Part shown: positions 17,433-27,358 of the stretch, piece after piece
Numbering within the stretch: the stretch's first letter is position 1
Layout: each line of letters starts with the position of its first letter
Assembly: GCF_030053415.1 (NCBI RefSeq)
Contig: NZ_JASGBJ010000002.1
Span: 124,001 to 188,000 of the forward strand
Length of the DNA stretch: 64,000 nucleotides
Reading direction: 5' to 3'
DNA from: Marinobacter sp. CHS3-4
Lineage (GTDB): Bacteria; Pseudomonadota; Gammaproteobacteria; Pseudomonadales; Oleiphilaceae
The notes under the pieces: generated by a model
Databases searched by the model: none
What the model saw: only the letters and a program-made list of their open reading frames with translations
Told to the model about the DNA's origin: nothing
Position numbers and translations under genes: made by a program

Positions 17433-19376
17433 TCAAAGGCTGATCCATCGACTGAGCACCTGCCGCAGGCTTTCTTTCCTGACGGGTTTGGCCATATAGT
17501 CGTTCATTCCCGCTTCCCGGCATTGGGTTTCAGTGCCGGGAAGCGCGTCTGCAGTCAGAGCAATGATCGGGGTACCGCCCTGACCGTTACTTTTCTCCCA
17601 CTCGCGGATGGTTCGAGTGGTTTCGTAGCCATCCATAATCGGCATTTGGCAGTCCATCAGGATCACGTCGTAACCGGCATGATTTGATTGAACAAGATCA
17701 ATTGCTTCCTGGCCGTTAACGGCGGTGTCGGTTTCAAAGCCCAGGCGTTTCAGAAGTGCCTTCGCCACGCGCTGGTTCACAAGATTGTCCTCGACTACCA
17801 GAGCTTTGGAACGTCCATCTGCGTACCCGCCCTGGAAGGTTTTCGCCGGCTCATCGGACGGCTGGTAGGTTGTTAGCTCAAACGGAAGCTCAAACCGGAA
17901 CACGGACCCAACCCCGAGATCCGTTTCCACCTTCACATGGCCGCCCATCAATTCCACCAAGCGCTGAACCAGAGACAGTCCCATTCCGGTTCCGCCATAC
18001 TGTCGACTGTCGGTGGTATCGATTTGTTCAAAAGAATTAAACACGTCCTGAAGACGATCATCTGGAATACCGCGTCCGGAATCCTTGACGGAACAATTAA
18101 GCAGGGCGCAGTTATCTTCAAGATTGATCCAGGTGGCATTGACCTTGATTGAGCCGTCGTTGGTAAATTTGATGGCGTTGTCGATCAGGCCGGAGAGAAT
18201 CTGCCGCAGTCTTGCAGCATCGCCCATCACCATAGCCGGTTCAGGCCAATCACCCTGGAACTCGGTCTCCAGAACCAGACCCTGCTTTTCAGCAATGTGG
18301 CGGTAGCTGGCAGAGCAATTGGAAATGACCTGCTTGAGATCGAAACGACGGTTCTCCAGTTGCAGGGTTCCACGGTCAATGAGGGAATAATCCAGAATGT
18401 CACTGATGACCATCAGCAAGTCTTCGGTGGATTGTTTGGCCGTCAGCAGATAGTCCTTCTGCCGCTCGGTCAACGGGTCCTCCGACACCAGATCAATCAT
18501 GCCGAGCACTCCGTTGAGGGGGGTCCTCAGTTCATGGCTCATGGTGGCGAGAAATTCCGTTTTGGTGCGATTGGCTTGAACCGCCCGCTCCCGGGCTCGC
18601 TCGGTGGAGGCCAGTGTTTCGTCCCTGTCTGCCTTTAGGTTGCTGAGGTGCGCGGCAAGGTCGTTAAAGCGCTCTTCAAGCTCCATGATCTCTCTGGCGG
18701 ACCCCTTTTCGCTCACCGAAACCTGATCGTATTCGCGGTTCGTCAGCCTCTCTACGCGCCTGGTAAGTGCACGAATCGGCGCAATGATGCCACCAAGAAT
18801 GTAATTCACGATCACCATGGTGAACATGAGCAGGAATAAGCCGACCGCCAGTGACGTCCAGATAATGTCCGCTCGTCGTTCAGCCAACCGATCTTTATGA
18901 ACCCCGACCTCTACCGACCCGACTCGCATTGCACCAGAGTCAAAGCCGTATTGTGGCTGGAACCATTCGGATTCCCGATTGCCACCAAGCTCAAGAGGCT
19001 GCTGCAGTATTTCGGATTCAAACACGATGTAGTCGTCCGGAGCGCTGATCGACTGGTCGCCATTAACCGTCGCGAAACCAACTTCCTGGCCGACCACATT
19101 GGATACCCGTATCCAGTCTGCACGGCTTTGTTGAAGCGACTGATCCAGAGTCTGATGAAGTGCTTCTTCGTTACCCGAAACGACGGCATATTCAACCGCC
19201 GGAGCCAGACTGTCTGCCATCATCTGGCTGCTGGCAGCAATTTCCCGACGAGCATCCTCCAGGCGTGCGGAAGTAAAGAACAGCATGAGCACAACGAACA
19301 TGACGATCGCAGGGGCGGCGCCCAGTAGCAGCAACTTCCGGGTAAGTGATGCGTGCTGAACCGGGGACTTATTCAT
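17433..19376 (-). CDS. Hybrid sensor histidine kinase with C-terminal receiver domain
   Basis: 647 residues from the ATG at 19376, which overlaps the end of the upstream gene by eight bases. Order: membrane helix (about 14-36), periplasmic sensor region (37-170), second helix (171-196), HAMP (about 195-250), HisKA with FLATMSHELRTPLNG (His281), HATPase with N- and G-boxes, and a receiver domain with phospho-acceptor Asp575 in ILMDCQMPIMDG. It is complete as a phosphorelay intermediate but needs an external Hpt protein and response regulator, not found here. Being last in a TonB receptor/binding protein operon, it probably responds to that binding protein's ligand. Confidence 0.93.
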   Translation of the reverse strand: MNKSPVQHASLTRKLLLLGAAPAIVMFVVLMLFFTSARLEDARREIAASSQMMADSLAPAVEYAVVSGNEEALHQTLDQSLQQSRADWIRVSNVVGQEVGFATVNGDQSISAPDDYIVFESEILQQPLELGGNRESEWFQPQYGFDSGAMRVGSVEVGVHKDRLAERRADIIWTSLAVGLFLLMFTMVIVNYILGGIIAPIRALTRRVERLTNREYDQVSVSEKGSAREIMELEERFNDLAAHLSNLKADRDETLASTERARERAVQANRTKTEFLATMSHELRTPLNGVLGMIDLVSEDPLTERQKDYLLTAKQSTEDLLMVISDILDYSLIDRGTLQLENRRFDLKQVISNCSASYRHIAEKQGLVLETEFQGDWPEPAMVMGDAARLRQILSGLIDNAIKFTNDGSIKVNATWINLEDNCALLNCSVKDSGRGIPDDRLQDVFNSFEQIDTTDSRQYGGTGMGLSLVQRLVELMGGHVKVETDLGVGSVFRFELPFELTTYQPSDEPAKTFQGGYADGRSKALVVEDNLVNQRVAKALLKRLGFETDTAVNGQEAIDLVQSNHAGYDVILMDCQMPIMDGYETTRTIREWEKSNGQGGTPIIALTADALPGTETQCREAGMNDYMAKPVRKESLRQVLSRWISL

Positions 19377-20358
19377 TGGATTGCGCCCCACGGTTTTGGA
19401 GGCGCTGAATGACAGAATCAATCAATGCTTGCCTCTCTGGAATAGGAATATTCAAAGACCGACCAACCTGGCGGTTTATTTCGATGCCAAAAGCCTCAGG
19501 CCTCTTTGCTGGCGGGAATTCGCCAGTCTGCCAGTAGTGTTGCAGATATTCAGTGGCTGACTCCGCAATTTCACTCAGGGGGGTGAACGAAGAAGCCAGC
19601 GCGCCTGCTTTTACATAAGGTTGGCTCGGCCCGATGACAATAATATTGCGGCGATAGGCTGTCAGGAGGATATGCTTGATGGTGCGCGGGTTATACACGC
19701 CATCGCCCGTTGCGGCCAACAGAAAATCGCCATAGTCCAGGGCGCGAATCAGAGTAGGAATCAGGCGCTCGGTGGATGGAACCACGAAAATTCGGCCCTC
19801 CATACCCAATGATTGCAACTGTTCAAGCACCGGAACGTAAAGATCTTCTGTTTCAGGTCGGGCGAGCATGGCGACACGCGTGGCATAAGGCAGTATGGAT
19901 TTTCCGATGGCCGCCTGTCTTATCAGGGGCGTGTCAGACAGTATTGCAGACACATTCTGGCCTGGCCCCTGTTCGATATCGCTCTCCAGGAAGGCTTTGT
20001 CCGCGAATAGTCCAAGTACTGGTACGCGGGCGTTCTCGCGCCTGACCTGATTGAACGCGTCGGGCCCAAGGGCAATCACCGGCGAGGTATTATCCTGAGA
20101 GGTCTGCCCGGGCGTAAAGGAACGAAGTGCCACGGACTCGGGAAACGCCTCAATCAGCAATTCCGTGATTCGTCGGTTAAGATTGTCATTCTGTGATTCA
20201 GCCACATAGACAATCGAGGAAGGGATAGGGGGATCGCTCCCCGCAAGAGACAGCCCGGCTTGAAACAACGCAAACACAGCCAACAATATCGGGCCAGTGA
20301 CCTTGGTCAGATTGGCCAGCAACTGTTGGCGAATTGTGTTTGAGTGATTTATGTTCAT
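19369..20358 (-). CDS. ABC_sub_bind-type periplasmic binding protein
   Basis: 329 residues with a cleavable N-terminal signal (about 1-40, ending SLAG) and a fold like PF04392 periplasmic binding proteins (segments ...PVIALGPDAFNQVRREN and IKHILLTAYRRNIIVIG). No ABC permease or ATPase gene is adjacent. It sits between a TonB receptor (35 bases upstream) and a hybrid kinase (overlapping), so a ligand-sensing rather than transport role is likely. The ligand is unknown. Confidence 0.8.
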   Translation of the reverse strand: MNINHSNTIRQQLLANLTKVTGPILLAVFALFQAGLSLAGSDPPIPSSIVYVAESQNDNLNRRITELLIEAFPESVALRSFTPGQTSQDNTSPVIALGPDAFNQVRRENARVPVLGLFADKAFLESDIEQGPGQNVSAILSDTPLIRQAAIGKSILPYATRVAMLARPETEDLYVPVLEQLQSLGMEGRIFVVPSTERLIPTLIRALDYGDFLLAATGDGVYNPRTIKHILLTAYRRNIIVIGPSQPYVKAGALASSFTPLSEIAESATEYLQHYWQTGEFPPAKRPEAFGIEINRQVGRSLNIPIPERQALIDSVIQRLQNRGAQSNE

Positions 20359-20393
20359 GCCGTCCGGGGTGTTACATCGTCCTTGATCTGGAT

Positions 20394-22601
20394 TCAGAAC
20401 CGGATGCCAGCTTCAGCATAAAACTGATTCTGGTCGTTGATTATATTGTGGGGGCTCAGGGACGGATCTTCCTCCAGATAGTGTTGCATGGTTAAAGCCA
20501 ATTCATAGCTGTAGCCTTTGGCGTATATATTTCTCGCGATCCTGAAGTCAGCTCGCTCAAAATTATCGAAGCGAAATTCGTCCGCCCAGTAATAAGCTGT
20601 CGAAGCGGTAAGATCGAGCGGCAACTCCTTGATCAAAGCAACACTGCCGGAGTGACGCACTGATAGCCTGCCAAGCAGTGTAACCGCATATTCTTTCTGG
20701 TCATTGCTGCGAGATTCCACGCCAGTATATCGCCCGTCTTGATCTAGGTAAGCGTAGCCTATTCTGAGCTTGGTGCCGGGGACCTCGAATGCGGCTTCAA
20801 GCTCAAATCCTTGTTGATCAAGAGCAACGTTGTTATCAATGGTCCAGTCATCGACGCTTATAACGCCACTGATCATATCTCTCATCTCGTCATTGAAGTA
20901 TCTGGCTTCGAGAGAGAGTGTACCGGACCGCAGATAGAATTGTCCGAAATAGCTTATTTCACGGGAAGTTATGCGCTCTTCTTCAAGTGTTTTCCCATAA
21001 GTGGAAGTCGTTGGATCAACCAAGTCCTCCACCTTGAAACGCGCGCCCTCCAGGAATTCGAACGGCGCAGCGACGTTTCTGGGGCGATAAGACCAATCGG
21101 GTTCTTGTTCAAATGCATCGGGCGTGCGCACTGCTTTTGAGAACACCAGGCGAAGGGTGTGATTCTTTTTCAATATAAAGTTGGCAGCCAATCGGGGCGA
21201 AAAATAACTCTCGTCGGTTGTGGTGGTTTTTTCCCAGTTTCCGCCCGCGTTCAGCGTGAGCCATTGAAACGGGGAATACTCTACATTACCGAACGCTCGC
21301 GTCTGGTAGTTTTGTCCCCGGCCGTTAAATAAGGTTTCCGAACGATAGGTGTCCTCACGGTACCCAATGCCGGATACAATTTTGAAATCGTCAGACACCA
21401 GAAGAGTATCTTCAATTTCTAATTCCAGCCTGGACTCCTCAATATTCTCGTTCAGGCTGGCTCGGAACGGCTGTCCCGTAGGAGGCTCTTGGCATGGGAT
21501 TAATTCAAACGGGCCGTCATTCGGGCCGGGAACATAGCCTGGCAGCAGCTTCACAAACTCTGCTTCAGGAATACAGGCTTCCCATTCTTGACGTCGTTTG
21601 TAGTTTTGGAAAGCGACCTGGATATGAAAGAAGTGGCTGTCAGAGGTGTTGATGTTAAGGCGAGTCTGAAGATAGTAATCTTTCACCAGTATATTGGGGT
21701 CATCGTCTGATCCAACCTTTCCCTCCTTGATCAAATCTTCCTCATCGATTCCGTCGACTACACCCCCACGAAAATCCAGAGAGTAGGCGGGGTTAATCGA
21801 TAACGTGCTGTCGTAATTGAATACATTGAAGTCATAGCCATCGTTGAAGGGGAATAATTCGCCCCCCTCAGACTGCTGATCAAAACCGTTAGATTTACGC
21901 TTTTCGTACGCTAAACGCCAGTCGTAATCGCCATCTTCGTCTGCAACGGAACCAAAAACTCTTTTATATCCGCGGGTACCGGCGACAGCGCGCAGTTCTG
22001 CACCGGCAGAATCTTCCGGCGCGCGAGTTATGATATTGATGGTGCCGAGAAAGGCGTTGATTCCGTACGCAGCGCTGTTAGGCCCACGACTTACTTCGAT
22101 ACGTTCAATCAGTTCAAGCGGAACTGGCATGGTGTTCCAGTCCATGTCAGACAAGTTGGCGCGATACGCAGTTCGTCCATCTACCTGCACCTGCATTCTG
22201 CGCTGCTCATAGTGAACGGTACCGTGGTAGCTGGTAACCGGCTGATTACTGCCAACGTAGTTAACCGTCATGCCGGGAACCAGACGGAACACGTCCACCA
22301 GGTTCATGATGCCCAGTTGCCGGATCATATCTCCAGTAATGATCGAGGTGGTGCCGGGTACGCGGGATTTTGGCTGCCGCAACCTCGTGGTGGTGAGCAC
22401 TTCGGGAATGGGTGTGTGTGTGTTAAAGCTGTCTGCGGAGGCAGACAGGCCATAGCCAAACTGATCTACATCAGAATCTGAGGCTTCCGAGGCGAAGACG
22501 TCACTGGATGCGGCCATAAAACAGGCAACCGACATCGTCACCACACAGGTTGAGCGCCAAGGAGTATCAAAAAGATTAACGCGCCAATTCGTAACGGACA
22601 T
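20394..22601 (-). CDS. TonB-dependent outer-membrane receptor
   Basis: About 735 residues from the ATG at 22601: signal peptide, plug domain (TTSIITGDMIRQLGIMNLVDVFRLVPGM, with GPNSAAYGINAFLGTINI) and a 22-strand-type barrel ending in YAEAGIRF with the terminal phenylalanine needed for barrel assembly. The start is uncertain: an in-frame ATG at 22679 has GAGAG upstream and would add 26 residues. TonB receptors import scarce ligands such as metal chelates. The substrate cannot be assigned. It heads the operon with the binding protein and kinase. Confidence 0.92.
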   Translation of the reverse strand: MSVTNWRVNLFDTPWRSTCVVTMSVACFMAASSDVFASEASDSDVDQFGYGLSASADSFNTHTPIPEVLTTTRLRQPKSRVPGTTSIITGDMIRQLGIMNLVDVFRLVPGMTVNYVGSNQPVTSYHGTVHYEQRRMQVQVDGRTAYRANLSDMDWNTMPVPLELIERIEVSRGPNSAAYGINAFLGTINIITRAPEDSAGAELRAVAGTRGYKRVFGSVADEDGDYDWRLAYEKRKSNGFDQQSEGGELFPFNDGYDFNVFNYDSTLSINPAYSLDFRGGVVDGIDEEDLIKEGKVGSDDDPNILVKDYYLQTRLNINTSDSHFFHIQVAFQNYKRRQEWEACIPEAEFVKLLPGYVPGPNDGPFELIPCQEPPTGQPFRASLNENIEESRLELEIEDTLLVSDDFKIVSGIGYREDTYRSETLFNGRGQNYQTRAFGNVEYSPFQWLTLNAGGNWEKTTTTDESYFSPRLAANFILKKNHTLRLVFSKAVRTPDAFEQEPDWSYRPRNVAAPFEFLEGARFKVEDLVDPTTSTYGKTLEEERITSREISYFGQFYLRSGTLSLEARYFNDEMRDMISGVISVDDWTIDNNVALDQQGFELEAAFEVPGTKLRIGYAYLDQDGRYTGVESRSNDQKEYAVTLLGRLSVRHSGSVALIKELPLDLTASTAYYWADEFRFDNFERADFRIARNIYAKGYSYELALTMQHYLEEDPSLSPHNIINDQNQFYAEAGIRF

Positions 22602-22727
22602 GGGAGTCGATTTATAATCTGCCGAGTGATAAATGTTTTTTTTAACTACTGGCATCCATCCTAAGGGAGTCTGCTTCATTTGTCTCTCGGAAATCGAGAC
22701 GGAATTTTGTAACTGGATAGAATTGTT

Positions 22728-23366
22728 ATGAATTGTTGGGAAATACTTGGCATCGAACCCACTCGGGATCGAGACGCCATTGATCAGGCTTACGAACAAC
22801 AACGAAAGTTTGCGACAGGTGAGGAGCTGGTACTGCTTCAAAAAGCGTATCAGGAAGCCAGTGGTCAGCCTGTGGCAACAGCACCCATTTCAGAAAAAGC
22901 CTCTGAAGAGACCGACGTAGATGAAGCTGACCTGACTACGGAGGAACAACAGATCGTTCGCGAGGTTTGCATTCAGATCAAAGCACTCCTGAACGACTCC
23001 CGCCGGTCGGCAGACGAGGGTATTTGGAAAGCCATTCTTACTGAACCCCCGGCGGATAAGTCTGCCTTGCGCAGCGCCATAGCAGCAAATCTGGAGGCTC
23101 AAATACGGCCGATGGCCGACAATGGAAGCTTTCCACCTTCGGTAGTGGCGTTCCTGGGCGACTGGTTTGGCTGGAACGAACTTCTGGAGAAGGGCGAGCT
23201 GGCGCTGTCCGAGGCAGAATATCAGCAAGCCGCTCAGCAGGGCAGTAAGCTGTCTGCAGAAGAAGACGCTGAGCCACCCATGACGAGTTTCTGGCCGGCG
23301 GTTATCGGTTGGATTGTTGCGCTCGCTGTTTTAGCGGCTTTTTTCGAGGGCATCTTCGGCGGCTGA
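22728..23366 (+). CDS. J-domain-like membrane protein without HPD motif
   Basis: 212 residues. The opening NCWEILGIEPTRDRDAIDQAY looks like the first helices of a J domain, but the domain is short and the HPD tripeptide that activates DnaK is absent. A helical acidic middle follows, then one C-terminal membrane segment (about 190-208) that makes it a predicted tail-anchored protein. Function is unknown. The last 36 bases overlap the end of the convergent transporter gene. It is divergent from the TonB receptor gene. Confidence 0.75.
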   Translation: MNCWEILGIEPTRDRDAIDQAYEQQRKFATGEELVLLQKAYQEASGQPVATAPISEKASEETDVDEADLTTEEQQIVREVCIQIKALLNDSRRSADEGIWKAILTEPPADKSALRSAIAANLEAQIRPMADNGSFPPSVVAFLGDWFGWNELLEKGELALSEAEYQQAAQQGSKLSAEEDAEPPMTSFWPAVIGWIVALAVLAAFFEGIFGG

Positions 23367-24344
23367 ATTCGCCGCCTCTATTTTCTTCCGATATCGCTGC
23401 GCCAGCATGGCGCCGATGACAACCTGGATTTGGTTGTAGCACATGATTGGAAGCACGATCATGCCGAAACCGGGGTGACCTGAAAATAACACCTTTGCCA
23501 TGGGAAGGCCTGACGCAAGGCTTTTTTTGGAGCCGCAAAAAACCACAGCGGCCTCATCTTCCAGTGGCAGCCCCAGTTTTCGCACAACGGCTGTGGCTGC
23601 CGCCATAAAAAAAACAAGCAAAAATACGCACAATCCAATGGTGAGAAGCACCGCCAGAACGGGCAGCTTCTCCCATAGGCCACTGGCCACTGAATGGGAA
23701 AAAGCCGAATAAACCACCAGCCAGATCACGCATTGGTCGTAACGGGTAGAGAGTTTTTCGTGCCTTGCCATGAATCCGCCCAGCCAGGGCCGCAACGCAT
23801 GCCCCAGGGCAAACGGCAGCAATAACTGAAGCACGATGTCTTTCAATGCATCTGCCACAGACAGGCTGCCCGCACCGGAGCTGCTCACCAGCATCAACAA
23901 CAAAAACGGCGTAAGCATCATGCCAAACACGTTGGACGCCGCGGCACTGCAAATCGCTGCAGGCACATTCCCCCGCGCCATCGCTGTGTATGCAATGGAA
24001 GAGGAGACTGCCGACGGTAGAACGCCCAGATAGAGAAAGCCTAGCCCGAGATCTTGCGGCATCCATTGGGGAAGTATCTGGCTGAACTGATAGATAGGGA
24101 TAGCAACCAGGGGAAAGAACACGAAAGTGAATGCCGTGATGATGATGTGCAGGCGCCAATGCGTGGCACCGGCAATGATTTGTGCACGGGATAAGGCGAC
24201 CCCGTGGAGAAAAAACAACAACGCGACGGCAAGCGTGGCAAGCCCCGCCAGAAGATCTGCCGCTGTGCCGGTTACCGGCGCATACGTCGCCAGTACAATC
24301 GCGCCCAACAAGAGAAGGGTAAAAGGATCAACCCGAAATTTCAC
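23331..24344 (-). CDS. Bile acid:sodium symporter (BASS)-family transporter
   Basis: 337 residues with about ten membrane segments and family features such as FLHGVALSR near the start and FCGSKKSLASGLPMAK in the second half, the conserved sodium-binding crossover region of the SBF-like group. It probably moves an organic anion across the inner membrane with sodium. It starts with GTG 12 bases after the monooxygenase stop, so the two genes are likely cotranscribed. Confidence 0.88.
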   Translation of the reverse strand: MKFRVDPFTLLLLGAIVLATYAPVTGTAADLLAGLATLAVALLFFLHGVALSRAQIIAGATHWRLHIIITAFTFVFFPLVAIPIYQFSQILPQWMPQDLGLGFLYLGVLPSAVSSSIAYTAMARGNVPAAICSAAASNVFGMMLTPFLLLMLVSSSGAGSLSVADALKDIVLQLLLPFALGHALRPWLGGFMARHEKLSTRYDQCVIWLVVYSAFSHSVASGLWEKLPVLAVLLTIGLCVFLLVFFMAAATAVVRKLGLPLEDEAAVVFCGSKKSLASGLPMAKVLFSGHPGFGMIVLPIMCYNQIQVVIGAMLAQRYRKKIEAANSAAEDALEKSR

Positions 24345-24356
24345 AGGTCCGGTTTC

Positions 24357-25844
24357 TCACGATGATCTTGCGGGGCTGATAAAGTCATAGTCATCGGGAT
24401 CAAATTCGGTGGTGCTTCTTCGGTACGTGAAGGTGAAACCTGGCCAGTTTATCGTGTTCTTGCCGTTGCTATCGAGGTACCAGGAACTGCATCCGGATTC
24501 CCAGACGCTTTTCGCCAACCGACGTTGTATCTGCGACGAATACCGCTTCAAACGCTCTTCTTTAATATCCATGGCCAAGTCAGGCGCCTGACCTAATTGA
24601 CGTATACAGCTAAGGACATACCGCACCTGAGACTCAAGCATGAACACGATGCTATTGTGAGCCAAGTTGGTGTTGGGCCCATACAACATAAAGAAATTGG
24701 GAAACCCGGAAATACTGATGCCTTTGAATGCCTCTGCGCCGTGAGACCAGGCTTCGTTCAGAGATAGACCATTACGGCCTTCTACCGTGATCGGTGACAG
24801 AAACTCTGAAGCCGCAAAGCCTGTGCCCAGTATAATCGCATCGACGCGATGGATGGCCCCGTCGCTGGTAACGATACCATCGGGAACAATCCGTTCAATA
24901 TCCGCGGTAATCAGGTCTACGTGTTCCTGGTCGACCGCTTTGTACCAATCATTGGAGATCAGGATCCGTTTGCAACCAATCTGGTAGTCGGGAATCAGGT
25001 CGCGGCGTTTCTGAGGATTGCTGACCTCGCTTCGCGCAAACCGTTTTGCCTGCCAGGCGAAGAGATTTAAAAGGCCTTTGAAGCGTGTGAACGCAAGAGC
25101 TCGACTCTCATTTTTCCAGTAAATCAGGGAACGGTAAATGCGATCCCAAATGGGCAGGCGTTGAAACAATGCATGTTCCCAGGCTTTGAATGGCCGATCG
25201 GGTTTTGGTAACACCCAGGCAGCTGAACGCTGAAACAGGCTGAGCGAGGCAACCTTGGGCACAATTTCCGGAACAAACTGTATCGCGCTGGCGCCGGTGC
25301 CAATAACCGCAACCTGTTTTCCTTTCAGCGAATAGTTGTGATCCCAGCGTGCAGAATGAAACAGCTTGCCCTGAAAGCTATCGATGCCGGGGATCTTTGG
25401 CCAGGCGGGCTGATTCAGCTGACCAGTCGCGGTGACCAGGACGGTCGCCCTGAAAACATCTCCCGAACGCGTTTCGACAATCCATTCGTTCGTGGAATCG
25501 TCGAACGCGGCTTTGCTGACTTCCTGATTACACTGTATGTGGGGTGCTAACTGGTACTTGTCCACGCAGTGGCGCATGTAATCCAGAATTTCAGGTTGCA
25601 GGCCGAATTTGCGCGTCCAATCGTGTTTGGGCTCGAAGGAAAATGAGTATAAATGCGATTGAACATCGCACGCCGCACCGGGGTAGGTATTGTCACGCCA
25701 GGTACCACCGACGGATGGCGCTTTTTCCAGGAGTGTGAACTGATCAAATCCGGCATTTTTCAGCTGTATGGCCATGCACAGGCCACCGAAACCGGTACCG
25801 ATAATGATGACAGAAGGTGTTTGGCGGCTCGATTGAGTCGTCAT
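24357..25844 (-). CDS. Flavin monooxygenase of the Baeyer-Villiger type
   Basis: 495 residues with FAD motif GTGFGG (16-21), the class B fingerprint FxGxxxHxxxW as FQGKLFHSARWD (157-168), and a NADPH Rossmann motif GTGASA (182-187). Such enzymes insert one oxygen atom into ketones or oxidise heteroatoms, using FAD and NADPH in the cytoplasm. The last fingerprint position is Asp instead of Pro, as in many divergent members. An AGGG site precedes the ATG. The substrate is unknown. Confidence 0.88.
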   Translation of the reverse strand: MTTQSSRQTPSVIIIGTGFGGLCMAIQLKNAGFDQFTLLEKAPSVGGTWRDNTYPGAACDVQSHLYSFSFEPKHDWTRKFGLQPEILDYMRHCVDKYQLAPHIQCNQEVSKAAFDDSTNEWIVETRSGDVFRATVLVTATGQLNQPAWPKIPGIDSFQGKLFHSARWDHNYSLKGKQVAVIGTGASAIQFVPEIVPKVASLSLFQRSAAWVLPKPDRPFKAWEHALFQRLPIWDRIYRSLIYWKNESRALAFTRFKGLLNLFAWQAKRFARSEVSNPQKRRDLIPDYQIGCKRILISNDWYKAVDQEHVDLITADIERIVPDGIVTSDGAIHRVDAIILGTGFAASEFLSPITVEGRNGLSLNEAWSHGAEAFKGISISGFPNFFMLYGPNTNLAHNSIVFMLESQVRYVLSCIRQLGQAPDLAMDIKEERLKRYSSQIQRRLAKSVWESGCSSWYLDSNGKNTINWPGFTFTYRRSTTEFDPDDYDFISPARSS

Positions 25845-25952
25845 TCCGTATCCCTTTGAGTGTTATTGTCTGGAACTTGGCACACAAAGAGTATACGACG
25901 CACACACCAATGCACAGTTGGCTTAAATCGCCATTGCGAGTGGTCAGATCGA

Positions 25953-26921
25953 TCAGAACCGGATGAGGGCAGAGCCCCAGGTGAACCCTCCGCCGAAGGC
26001 CTCCAGAAGCAGCACTTCGTTACGTTTAATGCGCCCATCCCGAACAGCAACGTCTAACGCCAGCGGAATAGAAGCGGCCGATGTATTGCCATGCTGGTCT
26101 ACCGTAACCACCACATTATCCATCGACATATTCAGCTTTCGGGCGGTTGCGGTAATGATTCTCAAGTTAGCCTGGTGTGGCACCAACCAATCGATATCGG
26201 ATTTCTGCATTTGATTCGCGTCCAGCGTTTCGTCGACTATCTTGCCCAACGTGTTCACCGCAATGCGAAACACCTCATTGCCTTTCATGTGCACATGGCC
26301 TTTGCCAGCCCGGACCTGATCAAATCCGTCGCCGATTCCGTAAGGAACGTGCAGAAGGTTTTCGTACTGCCCATCGGCGTGGATGTGTGTCGACAGGATG
26401 CCTGTTTCTTCGCTTGCCTCCAGCACGACAGCGCCCGCGCCATCGCCAAACAACACGCAAGTGCCACGATCTTCCCAATCCAGAATCCGGGAAAAGAGCT
26501 CTGCACCAACCACCAATGCTTTCTTGCTGCTGTGGGTTTTTACAAACTTGTCGGCCACGGATAGCGCATACACAAAACCACTGCAGACTGCCTGGATATC
26601 AAACGCAGGGCAGCCGTGAATGCCAAGACGAGCCTGGAGAATGCAGGCCGAGCTGGGAAAAATCTTGTCCGGGGTGGAGGTGGCAAAAACAATCAGATCA
26701 ATGTCTTGCGCATTGACGCCAGCCGCCTCAATTGCGCGAAGGGAGGCCTGTTCTGCAAGGTCGACCGTTGTCTGGCCTTCAATGGCAATGTGGCGCTGTG
26801 CAATGCCGGTTCTCTCGCGGATCCATTCATCCGTGGTATCCACGAGCTTTTCAAGCTCCCGGTTGGTCAAAACATTGTCGGGAAGATAGGAACCTGTGCC
26901 GGCAATTCGCGCAAAGGTCAT
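25953..26921 (-). CDS. 3-oxoacyl-ACP synthase III (FabH-like)
   Basis: 322 residues with the full ketoacyl synthase III triad: Cys113 in AVCSGF, His249 in PHQAN, Asn279 in GNTSAAS. Length and the C-terminal [13 protein letters not shown] match FabH, which condenses acetyl-CoA with malonyl-ACP to start fatty-acid synthesis. The usual fab cluster partners (plsX, fabD, fabG) are absent, so it may be a second, specialised copy. AAGGAT lies upstream of the ATG. The monooxygenase gene follows after 108 bases on the same strand. Confidence 0.9.
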   Translation of the reverse strand: MTFARIAGTGSYLPDNVLTNRELEKLVDTTDEWIRERTGIAQRHIAIEGQTTVDLAEQASLRAIEAAGVNAQDIDLIVFATSTPDKIFPSSACILQARLGIHGCPAFDIQAVCSGFVYALSVADKFVKTHSSKKALVVGAELFSRILDWEDRGTCVLFGDGAGAVVLEASEETGILSTHIHADGQYENLLHVPYGIGDGFDQVRAGKGHVHMKGNEVFRIAVNTLGKIVDETLDANQMQKSDIDWLVPHQANLRIITATARKLNMSMDNVVVTVDQHGNTSAASIPLALDVAVRDGRIKRNEVLLLEAFGGGFTWGSALIRF

Positions 26922-27183
26922 ACGCTTTATCCTTCAGATCGATGGGGCGTTTTATGTCGACTGCATCGCCATCGTAACCCTTAGGATCGTGCGTCAGCTA
27001 TTAGCGGTTTGTCATAGGTGAATGGCTGGGGGACAGCGAATATTTCAGGGGGTGAGGGCACTCCGTATATCTCCGTAAGTGTTTCCAAGTATGGGGAATG
27101 CTGGCCAATTTCCATACAATAGCAAGCTATTAAAAACACGTTCTGGCGACGCCAGAGACAGAGACTTGACGGAGAATAGACTG

Positions 27184-27339
27184 ATGAGAAAAGCTGTTTA
27201 CGCTTACAGAGGCTGGCGCAAAAAAAGAGACTTCATCCAGTTGGTGCTGACCAAAGACAGCCGGCTGCTGACTGACGTTGGATACCCGCCTGAAATTGTT
27301 CAGCAGCGCCTCAGCACGCCCTTCTGGAAGTTCGCCTGA
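27184..27339 (+). CDS. DUF1127 small protein
   Basis: 51 residues from the ATG at 27184 with GGAG upstream. The arginine/lysine-rich start RGWRKKRDFIQL, then TKDSRLLTDVGYPPEIV and the ending TPFWKF follow the DUF1127 pattern (L..D..LL.DIG......PFW). Some DUF1127 proteins bind RNA and influence phosphate or stress responses, but this one's role is unknown. Monocistronic, convergent with the next gene. Confidence 0.75.
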   Translation: MRKAVYAYRGWRKKRDFIQLVLTKDSRLLTDVGYPPEIVQQRLSTPFWKFA

Positions 27340-27358
27340 TCAAACGGGTCGGACAAGG

